Assembly: GCA_950063125.1 (NCBI GenBank)
Contig: CATLZI010000153.1
Coordinates: forward strand, 1 to 5,517
Length of the DNA: 5,517 bases
Reading direction: 5' to 3'
Source of the DNA: an uncultured Porticoccus sp.
Lineage (GTDB): Bacteria; Pseudomonadota; Gammaproteobacteria; Pseudomonadales; Porticoccaceae
Part shown: positions 1-5,517 of the stretch, in pieces
How the letters are laid out: each line of letters starts with the position of its first letter
Numbering within the stretch: the stretch's first letter is position 1
Made by a program: the position numbers and the translations under genes
The notes under the pieces: model-generated
The model's database searches: none
What the model saw: the letters and a program-made list of their open reading frames with translations, nothing else
Told to the model about the DNA's origin: nothing

Positions 1-508
1 AACCCTCACGCTGGAGGTGCCGACCGTCGACGCCCAGGGTCATCTGCACGCTAAAACCAAAACCCTCAATGTAAAGATTCCTGCCGGTGTGGTTTCCGGG
101 CAGCATATTCGCCTGGCCGGCCAGGGTGCCCCCGGTTACGGGGAGGGGGCGGCCGGTGATCTGTTCCTGGAAATCGAGTTGGTGCCGCACCCACTGTTTG
201 CCGTTGACGGCCGGGATATTTTACTGACCTTGCCGGTTGCCCCCTGGGAGGCCGCACTGGGTGCCAAGGTGGAGGTGCCGACCGTGACGGGAGCAGTCAG
301 GCTGACCATTCCTAAAGACTCGGTCAGCGGTAAAAAGCTCCGGCTCAAGGGGCGAGGGTTGGGCCGAAACCCGGCCGGAGACCTGATCGTCAATGTACAG
401 ATAACATTGCCATCCCGGCATTCGTCCAAAGCTGAAACGCTGTACCGGGAATTGGCCGAAGAGGAAGCTTCATTCAATCCGAGGAAATCGCTGGAGAAAT
501 GGTTATGA
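1..508 (+). CDS. cbpA: Curved DNA-binding protein CbpA (DnaJ-like co-chaperone), C-terminal part
   Basis: This is the end of a DnaJ/Hsp40-type co-chaperone that works with DnaK and, in CbpA proteins, also binds curved DNA in the nucleoid. The frame is already open at base 2 and runs to the TGA at 506-508, so about 168 residues of a protein usually near 300 are visible; the J domain and linker lie off the left edge. The visible part holds the two beta-sandwich substrate-binding domains, seen as a repeated layout: an EVPTV strand, then a (K/T)IP...VSG segment followed by a hydrophobic-basic strand ending in G.G, occurs at about 27-110 bp and again at 270-360 bp. The ending, with FNPRK close to the C-terminus, is typical of CbpA and not of DnaJ; there is no zinc-finger cysteine cluster in what is visible. 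Its partner cbpM follows with overlap. The GTG at 17 is an internal Val codon, not a start. Confidence 0.93.
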   Translation, partial: TLTLEVPTVDAQGHLHAKTKTLNVKIPAGVVSGQHIRLAGQGAPGYGEGAAGDLFLEIELVPHPLFAVDGRDILLTLPVAPWEAALGAKVEVPTVTGAVRLTIPKDSVSGKKLRLKGRGLGRNPAGDLIVNVQITLPSRHSSKAETLYRELAEEEASFNPRKSLEKWL

Positions 509-858
509 GTGCTGACATTACCACCATCGTTATCGAGGAACATCAACTGTCTGAGACGGAGGCCTGGCTGAGTCTGAACGAGCTCTGTGAGCGCTGCGGT
601 TTGGAGCCGCCACTGTTGATTGAACTGGTGGATATCGGGCTGATAACACCCTCGGTCGTGGCATCGGACCAGTGGCGGTTTCAAACAACGGCGGTGCCGG
701 CGCTGCATCAGGCCCTGCGCCTGAGACGTGAGCTTGAGCTCGACTGGCAAGGCGTTGCGGTTGCCATGGACTTAATGGCCCAGCTGCGGGAACTGCGCCA
801 ACAGGTGGACTCCCTGCAGCGGCAACTGGGCGTCCGACAGGCTCCCAGAGATTCATAG
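505..858 (+). CDS. cbpM: Chaperone modulator CbpM
   Basis: CbpM binds the J domain of CbpA and inhibits both its co-chaperone activity and its DNA binding. The 117-residue product has a MerR-like helix-turn-helix region at about residues 21-49 (WLSLNELCERCG, then LVDIGLITP) and a leucine-rich, probably coiled-coil C-terminal helix at about 88-108 (MAQLRELRQQVDSLQRQL). Length and layout match the family, whose members are around 100 residues. Two in-frame ATGs exist, at 499 and 505. I prefer 505 because it forms an ATGA overlap with the cbpA stop and puts GGAG (493-496) 8 nt upstream, whereas the ATG at 499 leaves only 2 nt. The overlap implies translational coupling, which fits the need for matched CbpA and CbpM amounts. 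No terminator is evident after the TAG at 856-858. Confidence 0.92.
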   Translation: MSADITTIVIEEHQLSETEAWLSLNELCERCGLEPPLLIELVDIGLITPSVVASDQWRFQTTAVPALHQALRLRRELELDWQGVAVAMDLMAQLRELRQQVDSLQRQLGVRQAPRDS

Positions 859-860
859 GT

Positions 861-1208
861 TCCCGGAGCCGAGTATGCCTGGCATTGTTTATCTTGCTGA
901 CGGGAGACCTGTTGCGCTGCCTGGGGTTTTATTGTGAGAAGTGCTGATATGAAGAGATCCGGATTGAAACCTAGCGGCTATTGTCAGCGCGTTTCAGGAG
1001 GTCGCTGTCGGTTTCACTCACTGCGTTATAGCCGGCGGCCGGAAAAACATGCGCCTCGCACCCTACCTGATGGCCAATGGCCGCTGATGTGATCAGTCGA
1101 CATTTCGGTATCCAGCATATTACCTTGCAGTATGAGTCGTCCGCCTTTGCCGAACACTGTCCGGGGAATAGGGAGCGGGATGAGCGCCACCAACCAAAAG
1201 GAGTATAA
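861..1208 (+). pseudogene. Decayed 3' remnant of a CDF (CzcD-like) cation transporter gene
   Basis: This 350 bp gap holds pieces of a cation diffusion facilitator protein spread over two frames. In the frame of 1071-1208, about 45 residues end in HFGIQHITLQYES followed by a Cys-containing tail; this is the characteristic CDF C-terminus (family pattern: L.e.fgI.H.TlQ.E). In the frame of 968-1082, NLAAIVSAFQEV, then HCV, GGRKN and YLMANGR resemble the preceding cytoplasmic-domain strands (family pattern: ...dLaaI..al..v.gVH..HvW....G...l.aHl.v..g). Upstream, 941-967 reads VLI, stop, RDPD, stop, matching the 'vLlEg.Pd' segment with TGA stops at 950 and 965. A hydrophobic stretch at 876-914 (LALFILLTG, frame of 861) could be the last membrane helix. 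The first five helices are missing and no full frame exists. The TAA at 1206-1208 abuts the next gene's ATG, as in a former operon. The last third is the safest part; the segment before 941 is tentative. Confidence 0.72.
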
Positions 1209-2276
1209 ATGAGCACAAAAGTATTCGACGTTGTGATCATTGGCGGCGGTCAAGCGGCGCTCGCCGTTGGCTACTTTCTGAAAAGAGCTAAACTGGATTT
1301 CATTATTCTCGACAACCAAGGCAAGCCCGGAGGTGCCTGGCAACATACCTGGGATTCATTGCGCCTTTTCTCACCGGCAGCCTACAGTTCACTACCGGGC
1401 ATCATGATGCAGCAAGACGACGACACGGAAGGTTATCCCCATCGTGACAACGTGCTGGCTTATCTGGCCAGGTATGAACAGCACTACGCACTACCGGTGT
1501 ATCGCCCCCACCAGGTCAGCAGCGTAACCCGAGACGAGGACAATAACTGCTTGCGGGTGTCCGATGGCAAGTACCAGTGGCGTGCACGCACCGTGGCCAG
1601 CGCCACCGGCACCTGGAGTCACCCTTTTATTCCCGACTATCCCGGGCAAGAAAAATACCGGGGCAAACAGCTTCACTCCGCACATTATCGAACGCCCGAT
1701 GACTTCCGGGACCAGCGTGTACTGGTGGTCGGCGGCGGCAATTCCGGCGCACAGATTTTTGCCGAAGTGGCAGAGGTGGCGGACGCCACCTGGGTAACCC
1801 AGTCAGAGCCGGTATTTCTACCCGATGACGTGGATGGTCGTGTTCTGTTTGAGCGTGCCACAGCTCGGCTCAGGGGAGATGCGGAAGGCGCCGCCGTGGG
1901 TGGCATCGGTGACATTGTCATGGTGCCTCCCGTGAAGGCGGCCCGGGACAGGGGCATTCTGCACAGCCAAAGGCCGTTTGCCACTTTCACCGAATCGGGC
2001 GTTAAATGGCCTGATGGCTCGGCAGAGTCAATTGATGCCGTCATCTGGTGCACAGGCTTTCGGCCAGCGCTCGATCACCTTGAACCGCTGGGTGTCATTG
2101 AAGAAAACGGGCAGGTTCAGGTGACAGCAGGCCAGGCGGACAAAGAACCCCGGTTGTGGCTGTTTGGCTATGGTGACTGGGCAAGCCCCGGCTCCGCTAC
2201 GCTGATTGGTGCGGCCCGCAGCGCCAAGGAAATTACACCAAAGCTGGTTCGGTATCTGGAGGATTTGGCCGGGTGA
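1209..2276 (+). CDS. CzcO/ArsO-like FAD- and NAD(P)H-binding flavoprotein monooxygenase
   Basis: A 355-residue class B-type flavoprotein of the group annotated as CzcO (flavoprotein associated with the CDF transporter CzcD) and ArsO (found in arsenic operons). Visible motifs: N-terminal FAD-binding Rossmann loop GGGQAA at residues 12-17, PGGAW at 40-44, the RLFSP/YSSLPG segment at 52-64 typical of this group, a second Rossmann loop GGGNSG at 175-180 for NAD(P)H, the CTGFRP motif at 281-286, and a C-terminal FAD-contact region GYGDW...GSATLIGAARSAKE. The length is normal and no motif is lost, although the first loop ends in Ala (GxGxxA) where many relatives have Gly. AAGGAG at 1198-1203, 5 nt before the ATG, supports the start. 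It probably uses NAD(P)H and oxygen; the substrate cannot be read from the sequence. No ars genes are visible. The decayed CDF gene just upstream favours the CzcO-type association. No signal peptide, so cytoplasmic. Confidence 0.85.
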   Translation: MSTKVFDVVIIGGGQAALAVGYFLKRAKLDFIILDNQGKPGGAWQHTWDSLRLFSPAAYSSLPGIMMQQDDDTEGYPHRDNVLAYLARYEQHYALPVYRPHQVSSVTRDEDNNCLRVSDGKYQWRARTVASATGTWSHPFIPDYPGQEKYRGKQLHSAHYRTPDDFRDQRVLVVGGGNSGAQIFAEVAEVADATWVTQSEPVFLPDDVDGRVLFERATARLRGDAEGAAVGGIGDIVMVPPVKAARDRGILHSQRPFATFTESGVKWPDGSAESIDAVIWCTGFRPALDHLEPLGVIEENGQVQVTAGQADKEPRLWLFGYGDWASPGSATLIGAARSAKEITPKLVRYLEDLAG

Positions 2277-2284
2277 TTGCCCCA

Positions 2285-2304
2285 GACAATCCTGTATGGT
2301 TGTC
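2285..2304. terminator. Weak hairpin between convergent genes, possible bidirectional terminator
   Basis: GACAATC and GGTTGTC can pair as a 7 bp stem (one G-U pair) around a CTGTAT loop, centred in the 54 bp gap between the stop of the flavoprotein gene (2276) and the stop of trpE (2331). The position is right for a shared terminator, but neither strand has a T-run after the stem, so termination here is only a guess from placement. Confidence 0.3.
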
Positions 2305-2330
2305 GCCCACCGGTAGGATGAGCGAGCTCC

Positions 2331-3797
2331 TCATATCACCAGATCCGCAGCGCGGAAAATGGCGCGGGCCTTGTTCATGGTTTCCTTCCACTCCAGCTCC
2401 GGCACCGAGTCCGCCACGATGCCGGCACCGGCCTGCACATACAGCTTGCCGTCCTTGATCACCGCCGTGCGAATGGCAATGGCAGTATCCATATTGCCGT
2501 TCCAGCCGATATAACCCACCGCGCCGCCATACACACCGCGCTTGACCGGTTCCAGTTCGTCGATGATTTCCATGGCGCGAATTTTCGGTGCACCGCTCAG
2601 GGTTCCCGCAGGTAGCGTAGCCCGAAGCACATCAATAGCCGTGGTACCCGGAATGACCTGTGCGGTGACATTGGAGATGATGTGCATGACATGGGAGTAA
2701 CGCTCCACCGACATTTTTTCGGTCAGTTTGACCGTGCCCGTCTGCGCCACACGACCCACATCATTGCGGCCCAGATCGATCAGCATCAGGTGCTCGGCAA
2801 TTTCCTTGGGGTCAGCGAGCATGTCCGCTTCCAACGCACGGTCTTCCTCCGGGGTGTGGCCGCGGCGCCGGGTCCCGGCAATCGGTCTCACGGTCACCTC
2901 GCCATCCTCGAGTCGCGCCAGAATTTCCGGCGATGAACCGGCAATCTGGAAGTCATCCATATCCAGATAATAGAGATAGGGCGAGGGATTCAGGCAGCGC
3001 AATGCGCGGTACAGATTGAGTGGTTCCGCCTCAAAATCCATGGAGAGACGCTGGGAAGGAACCACCTGCATCACATCACCGGCCAGCACATAGTCCTTGA
3101 TTTTGTTGACCGCCTGTTTGAAGTTCTGCTCGCCAAAACTCGATACAAATGCCGATTCCTGCAGACCGCTGCCCTGCATTTTAAGAGGGGGTAAATCCGG
3201 CAGAGGGTTTGCCAGTTTGGCCTCGAGCTCATCCAGACGGGTCTGGGCGAGATTCCAGGCGTTCGGCTCCGAGGCGTCTTCATGCACCACCAGGATCAAC
3301 TTCCCCAGCAGGTTGTCGAAGATCACCACTTCGTCGGACACCATCAGCAAGATATCCGGCGTGCCCAGCGCATCCGGTGGTACGGATTTCTTCAGCCTTG
3401 GCTCTATATAACGAACGGTGTCATAGCCGAAATAGCCCACCAGCCCGCCGGTAAAACGGGGCAGTTGCGGCAGTTCGGGCATCCGGTAACTACTCTGGAA
3501 TTCCTCGATTTCCCGAAGGGGGTCATCCGTGTTTCGCGAGACCAGCTGCTCACCATCGCGCTCGATGGTCAGTTGATCGCCGTAAACTTTAAGAATGGTA
3601 GTGGCTGGCATGCCGATCAGCGAATAGCGCCCCCATTTCTCGCCGCCCTGAACGGATTCAAACAGGTAGGAGGAGGGGCCTCTGGCCAGTTTGAGGTAAC
3701 AGGACAGGGGGGTTTCGAGGTCGGCCAGCACCTCGCGAATTACTGGTATCCGGTTGTAATTCTGCTCGGCCAGCGCGGCAAATTCTGTCGGGGTCAT
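2331..3797 (-). CDS. trpE: Anthranilate synthase component I
   Basis: TrpE makes anthranilate from chorismate, using ammonia delivered by the glutamine amidotransferase subunit TrpG; it is the first committed step of tryptophan synthesis and is cytoplasmic. The 488-residue product is full length. The N-terminal domain carries LFES at residues 45-48, the region of the tryptophan feedback site (LLES in enterics). The chorismate-binding domain shows PIAGTRRRG (305-313), [11 protein letters not shown] (336-346), [11 protein letters not shown] (395-405) and AGAGIVADS (456-464). ATGs lie at 3803 and 3797; AAGGGA (3809-3804) touches the first but sits about 6-7 nt from the second, so 3797 is preferred. 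No trpG, trpD or trpC follows: the gene ends facing a convergent gene, as in Pseudomonas, where trpE is separate from trpGDC. The gap upstream holds a leader peptide and hairpins, implying attenuation. Component I of p-aminobenzoate synthase (PabB) is unlikely given the length and motifs. Confidence 0.95.
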   Translation of the reverse strand: MTPTEFAALAEQNYNRIPVIREVLADLETPLSCYLKLARGPSSYLFESVQGGEKWGRYSLIGMPATTILKVYGDQLTIERDGEQLVSRNTDDPLREIEEFQSSYRMPELPQLPRFTGGLVGYFGYDTVRYIEPRLKKSVPPDALGTPDILLMVSDEVVIFDNLLGKLILVVHEDASEPNAWNLAQTRLDELEAKLANPLPDLPPLKMQGSGLQESAFVSSFGEQNFKQAVNKIKDYVLAGDVMQVVPSQRLSMDFEAEPLNLYRALRCLNPSPYLYYLDMDDFQIAGSSPEILARLEDGEVTVRPIAGTRRRGHTPEEDRALEADMLADPKEIAEHLMLIDLGRNDVGRVAQTGTVKLTEKMSVERYSHVMHIISNVTAQVIPGTTAIDVLRATLPAGTLSGAPKIRAMEIIDELEPVKRGVYGGAVGYIGWNGNMDTAIAIRTAVIKDGKLYVQAGAGIVADSVPELEWKETMNKARAIFRAADLVI

Positions 3798-3809
3798 GGT
3801 CATTCCCTT

Positions 3810-3823
3810 GCGTCATTGGACGC
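3810..3823 (-). promoter_or_regulatory. Small hairpin next to the trpE ribosome binding site
   Basis: GCGTC and GACGC form a perfect 5 bp stem with a 4-base loop, ending directly beside the AAGGGA ribosome binding site of trpE. It could affect ribosome access. It is short enough to arise by chance, and nothing else supports a role. Confidence 0.25.
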
Positions 3824-3851
3824 AGATATATCAGACAATAGGGCATAGGAT

Positions 3852-3868
3852 GCTGCCTTTCAGGCAGC
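3852..3868 (-). promoter_or_regulatory. Attenuator-like hairpin in the trpE leader
   Basis: On the minus strand GCTGCCT pairs perfectly with AGGCAGC across a 3-base loop. The hairpin starts about 5 nt after the stop codon of the Trp-containing leader peptide, the place expected for the 3:4 stem of a trp attenuator. The leader itself can form a competing stem (CAGCTG with CAGTTG, enclosing the Trp codons), and GCAG before the leader stop can pair with CTGC in the 5' arm. The bases after the hairpin are T-rich only in patches, with no clean T-run, so a standard intrinsic terminator is not proven. Confidence 0.5.
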
Positions 3869-3873
3869 GGGGT

Positions 3874-3939
3874 TCAGCAACTGCGCCATCGCCAGCTGAG
3901 GTGAGCAGAATTACAGGATTGGCCTTTACCGGATGTCAC
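3874..3939 (-). CDS. Putative trpE leader peptide (21 residues, contains WRW)
   Basis: A short frame starting at GTG (3939-3937) encodes 21 residues ending HLSWRWRSC before TGA (3876-3874). GGAGGG (3949-3944) lies 4 nt before the GTG and is the strongest ribosome binding site in this part of the window. Two Trp codons, separated by one Arg codon, sit 4 to 6 codons before the stop, immediately upstream of a stable hairpin and about 77 nt before the trpE start. That is the layout of a trp leader peptide: ribosome stalling at the Trp codons when charged tRNA-Trp is scarce would alter downstream RNA folding. trpE attenuation is known in Pseudomonas putida and in enterics; that this frame does the same is inferred. 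The GTG start and lack of a clear T-run are the weak points. Confidence 0.65.
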   Translation of the reverse strand: MTSGKGQSCNSAHLSWRWRSC

Positions 3940-3965
3940 GGGTCCCTCCAACAGTCAGAGGACGC

Positions 3966-3993
3966 ATTCTAATGGATTCACCAGAACCTGCAA
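3966..3993 (-). promoter_or_regulatory. Candidate sigma70 promoter for the trpE leader
   Basis: On the minus strand, TAGAAT (3971-3966; 5 of 6 to TATAAT) follows a weak -35 TTGCAG (3993-3988) after 16 bp. A start about 7 nt downstream would place the leader-peptide ribosome binding site roughly 10 nt into the transcript. It lies between the rpe stop and the leader, so trpE could be transcribed independently of rpe. I see no obvious TrpR operator palindrome. Confidence 0.4.
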
Positions 3994-4015
3994 AGTCATC
4001 AAAGCCGTCGGCGTT

Positions 4016-4678
4016 TCAGCGCAATGCAGACCGCATGGCGGCGATGGCTGCAGCGTAATCCCCTGCACCGTAGATAGCCGAACCGGCGACAAAGGTATCG
4101 GCACCGGCGTCGGCAACCGCCCGGATATTCTCGACCGTCACACCACCGTCAACTTCCAGCCGGATATCGCGACCACTGGCTTCAATCAGCGCGCGCGCCT
4201 CACGCAATTTACCCAGTGTCGCAGGAATGAATTTCTGGCCACCAAAGCCCGGATTGACCGACATCAGCAACAGCATATCCACCTTGTCGAGCACATACTT
4301 CACCGGCTCCAGACTGGTAGCCGGGTTCAGCACCAGTCCAGCCTTACAACCGGCGTCGTGAATCAACTGCAGCGAGCGGTCCACATGTTTTGACGCCTCT
4401 GGATGAAAGGTGATCCAACTGGCGCCGGCCTCGGCGAAGTCACCGATCAGTTGATCCACCGGTTCCACCATCAGGTGCACATCGATCGGGGCACGGATAC
4501 CGTAGCGGCGCAACGCCTTGCAAACCATGGGGCCAATAGTCAGATTCGGCACATAATGGTTGTCCATCACGTCAAAATGGACAACATCGGCACCCGCTTC
4601 GAGAACCGCGTCTACCTCCTCCCCCAGTCGGGCAAAATCTGCCGAGAGGATGGATGGCGCTATCAGATAATCTGTCAT
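4016..4678 (-). CDS. rpe: Ribulose-phosphate 3-epimerase
   Basis: Rpe interconverts D-ribulose 5-phosphate and D-xylulose 5-phosphate in the pentose phosphate pathway, using a metal-bound (beta/alpha)8 barrel in the cytoplasm. The 220-residue product has normal length and all signatures: APSILSADF at residues 7-15 (Ser9), [12 protein letters not shown] at 34-45 with metal ligands His34 and Asp36, IDVHLMV at 65-71 (His68), [12 protein letters not shown] at 139-150, the catalytic Asp177 in EVDGGV, and the phosphate-binding AGSAIYG at 198-204. The ATG at 4678 gives the correct N-terminus; upstream there is only a weak purine-poor ribosome site, so translation may be modest. In many Pseudomonas-related genomes rpe is followed by gph and then trpE; here trpE follows after a 212-218 bp leader without gph. 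Confidence 0.96.
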   Translation of the reverse strand: MTDYLIAPSILSADFARLGEEVDAVLEAGADVVHFDVMDNHYVPNLTIGPMVCKALRRYGIRAPIDVHLMVEPVDQLIGDFAEAGASWITFHPEASKHVDRSLQLIHDAGCKAGLVLNPATSLEPVKYVLDKVDMLLLMSVNPGFGGQKFIPATLGKLREARALIEASGRDIRLEVDGGVTVENIRAVADAGADTFVAGSAIYGAGDYAAAIAAMRSALR

Positions 4679-4697
4679 GGCAAGGCCTGTGTACTGA

Positions 4698-4733
4698 TCA
4701 ATGGCGAGTTACTATTCAATCGCGAGTTACTAT
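4698..4733. repeat. Two-copy 18 bp tandem repeat upstream of rpe
   Basis: Bases 4698-4715 and 4716-4733 are consecutive copies of TCAAT(G/C)GCGAGTTACTAT, differing at one position. The pair lies 20-55 bp upstream of the rpe ATG and overlaps the -10 box of a candidate rpe promoter. It may be a simple slippage duplication or a pair of regulator half-sites; nothing shows which. Confidence 0.85.
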
Positions 4734-4757
4734 GCCGCAGAACAGCAGGCGTCGCAA
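4729..4757 (-). promoter_or_regulatory. Candidate sigma70 promoter for rpe
   Basis: On the minus strand, TTGCGA (4757-4752) and CATAGT (4734-4729) are separated by 17 bp, each matching consensus at four of six bases. The -10 box overlaps the second copy of the 18 bp tandem repeat. The spacing is ideal but the boxes are weak, and transcription from the gene upstream is also possible. Confidence 0.3.
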
Positions 4758-4792
4758 TCCGATACACAGGATTCTGTCGCGGCAAGAGCGGG

Positions 4793-5517
4793 CTATTTCT
4801 CCTTCGGCGGCTCGGGCACTTCGCAGCCCTTGACGCAGCAGCGACCGGGCTGTCTCGAGACGCGTTTCCCCTCATCGAGTACGCCGCGATCCAGCAGCCG
4901 CTCCACCAGGTCCTGCTTTTCATAGACGGGATAGTTGCGCCAGATTTCGCGTTTCATGGCCTCCGGCGAACCGCCGCCATGCAGCGAGATGACCGAGTAC
5001 CAGCCGCCCTGATGGGAGGCCGTCAGGTCCTCGATAAACCGGGCCACTTCGAGACGCTGTGCGGCGGGAATATCCGGTCGCCCACCGAGGACGGCGGCCA
5101 GCGATGCGGCAGTTTCGGGGTTGTGATCCTCATCGGGGCCGGGCAGGGAGACAATCAAGCCACCGGACACATAGTGCGCCAGCTTGTGCATGTCATAGAT
5201 CTTGGTGGCGAGCAGCAGCTTGCCGATATTGGAAAAGACCGGGTCCGGCATCGCCACCCCTGCGGGATCCTGCACGCAGTAAACCGAAGCGGCCACGCCG
5301 CAGGCAAAAAAACTTTCCGTGATGGTGATCAGCTCCACCATGGCGTCGCGAATCTCCGGGAAGTGTTCCAAAACAGCCAGGTTTAGGGACACGCAGGCGC
5401 GGATCTTGTACTGGTCCAAGACCTCCAGCATGCGCCAGAAGCCCACCCGGTTGCCGTAGTCGCGGTACCCATACTGCTGAACGTCTGGATAGGGTGCGCG
5501 TGGCCACGCGTCTCGCA
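4793..5517 (-). CDS. Chimeric ORF: start of PuuE-type polysaccharide deacetylase joined to end of HpaB-like hydroxylase (likely deletion product)
   Basis: The frame is open at the right edge and ends at TAG (4795-4793), giving 240 visible residues. Residues 1-58 (YPDVQQYGYRDYGNRVG, then FWRMLEVLDQY, SLNLAVLEHFPEIRDAM) match allantoinase PuuE-like polysaccharide deacetylases, in a segment normally followed by a GWEF...HG strand. Instead, from about residue 59-62 (genome 5333-5344) the protein becomes the C-terminal 180 residues of a 4-hydroxyphenylacetate 3-hydroxylase-family flavin enzyme: FFACGVAAS, LPDPVFSNIGKLL, KIYDMHKLAHYVSGG, DEDHNPETAASL, VARFIEDLTASHQGGWYS, SLHGGGSPEAMKREIWRNYP, then a Cys-containing tail (PGRCCVKGCEVPE). 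The deacetylase lacks nearly all of its catalytic barrel and the hydroxylase lacks about the first 300 residues, so neither activity is expected. The simplest reading is an in-frame deletion between two formerly neighbouring genes on the same strand. An assembly join is the alternative. The parent family assignments are secure; the fate of the fusion is inferred. Confidence 0.8.
   Translation of the reverse strand, partial: RDAWPRAPYPDVQQYGYRDYGNRVGFWRMLEVLDQYKIRACVSLNLAVLEHFPEIRDAMVELITITESFFACGVAASVYCVQDPAGVAMPDPVFSNIGKLLLATKIYDMHKLAHYVSGGLIVSLPGPDEDHNPETAASLAAVLGGRPDIPAAQRLEVARFIEDLTASHQGGWYSVISLHGGGSPEAMKREIWRNYPVYEKQDLVERLLDRGVLDEGKRVSRQPGRCCVKGCEVPEPPKEK

Noticed and set aside
136..750. 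Minus-strand open frame of 204 codons
   Set aside because: It lies opposite cbpA and cbpM, spans their junction, and shows no recognisable domain.
949..1089. Plus-strand small ORF of 46 codons beginning at ATG 949
   Set aside because: It is very basic and without a good ribosome binding site, and it overlaps the CDF remnant in a third frame, so it is most likely a chance frame.
1026..1346. Minus-strand open frames over the gap before the flavoprotein gene (also 971-1240)
   Set aside because: The plus strand of this stretch reads as CDF remnant and the start of the flavoprotein; the minus-strand products have no family resemblance and no convincing ribosome binding site.
2273..2458. Plus-strand 61-codon frame overlapping the flavoprotein stop
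   Set aside because: Most of it is antisense to the conserved C-terminal end of trpE and the product is a low-complexity proline-rich shadow.
3282..3848. Plus-strand open frame of 188 codons
   Set aside because: It is antisense to trpE, whose conserved motifs occupy the other strand.
4403..5386. Long plus-strand open frame of 327 codons
   Set aside because: It runs antisense across both rpe and the chimeric ORF, whose protein families are clear on the minus strand; its product has no family features.
1..5517. CRISPR arrays, tRNA or rRNA genes, insertion sequence ends
   Set aside because: I found no spaced repeat series, no tRNA-like cloverleaf, no transposase and no terminal inverted repeats at the deletion scars.

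Overview
The window (5517 bp) looks like chromosomal DNA of a gammaproteobacterium, probably marine or Pseudomonas/Cellvibrio-like. This rests on the cbpA-cbpM chaperone pair, the Pseudomonas-type TrpE N-terminus, rpe next to trpE, and the moderately high GC content. The placement is an inference from protein style only.

Layout, left to right. Plus strand: the 3' part of cbpA (1-508, open at the left edge), cbpM overlapping it by ATGA (505-858), a decayed 3' remnant of a cation diffusion facilitator (CDF, CzcD-like) gene (about 861-1208), and an intact CzcO/ArsO-like flavoprotein gene (1209-2276). Minus strand, read right to left: an open frame that joins the start of a PuuE-type polysaccharide deacetylase to the end of a 4-hydroxyphenylacetate 3-hydroxylase (HpaB)-like protein (5517-4793, open at the right edge), rpe (4678-4016), a leader region with a short Trp-containing leader peptide and hairpin (about 3993-3804), and trpE (3797-2331). 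The flavoprotein gene and trpE converge with 54 bp between them.

The working modules are ordinary: a DnaJ-like co-chaperone with its modulator, ribulose-phosphate 3-epimerase, and anthranilate synthase component I. The less ordinary content lies between and at the edges of these genes. The 350 bp gap after cbpM is a ruined CDF transporter whose stop codon abuts the ATG of the flavoprotein that this family is named for accompanying. The leader before trpE encodes a 21-residue peptide with a Trp-Arg-Trp motif behind a strong ribosome binding site, followed by a 7 bp hairpin, which suggests control by attenuation. The right-hand ORF is an in-frame chimera of two unrelated enzymes, best explained by a deletion. 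The phosphoglycolate phosphatase gene (gph) often found between rpe and trpE is absent. I see no clearly new multi-gene system; the best leads are deletion scars and the unannotated trpE leader peptide.
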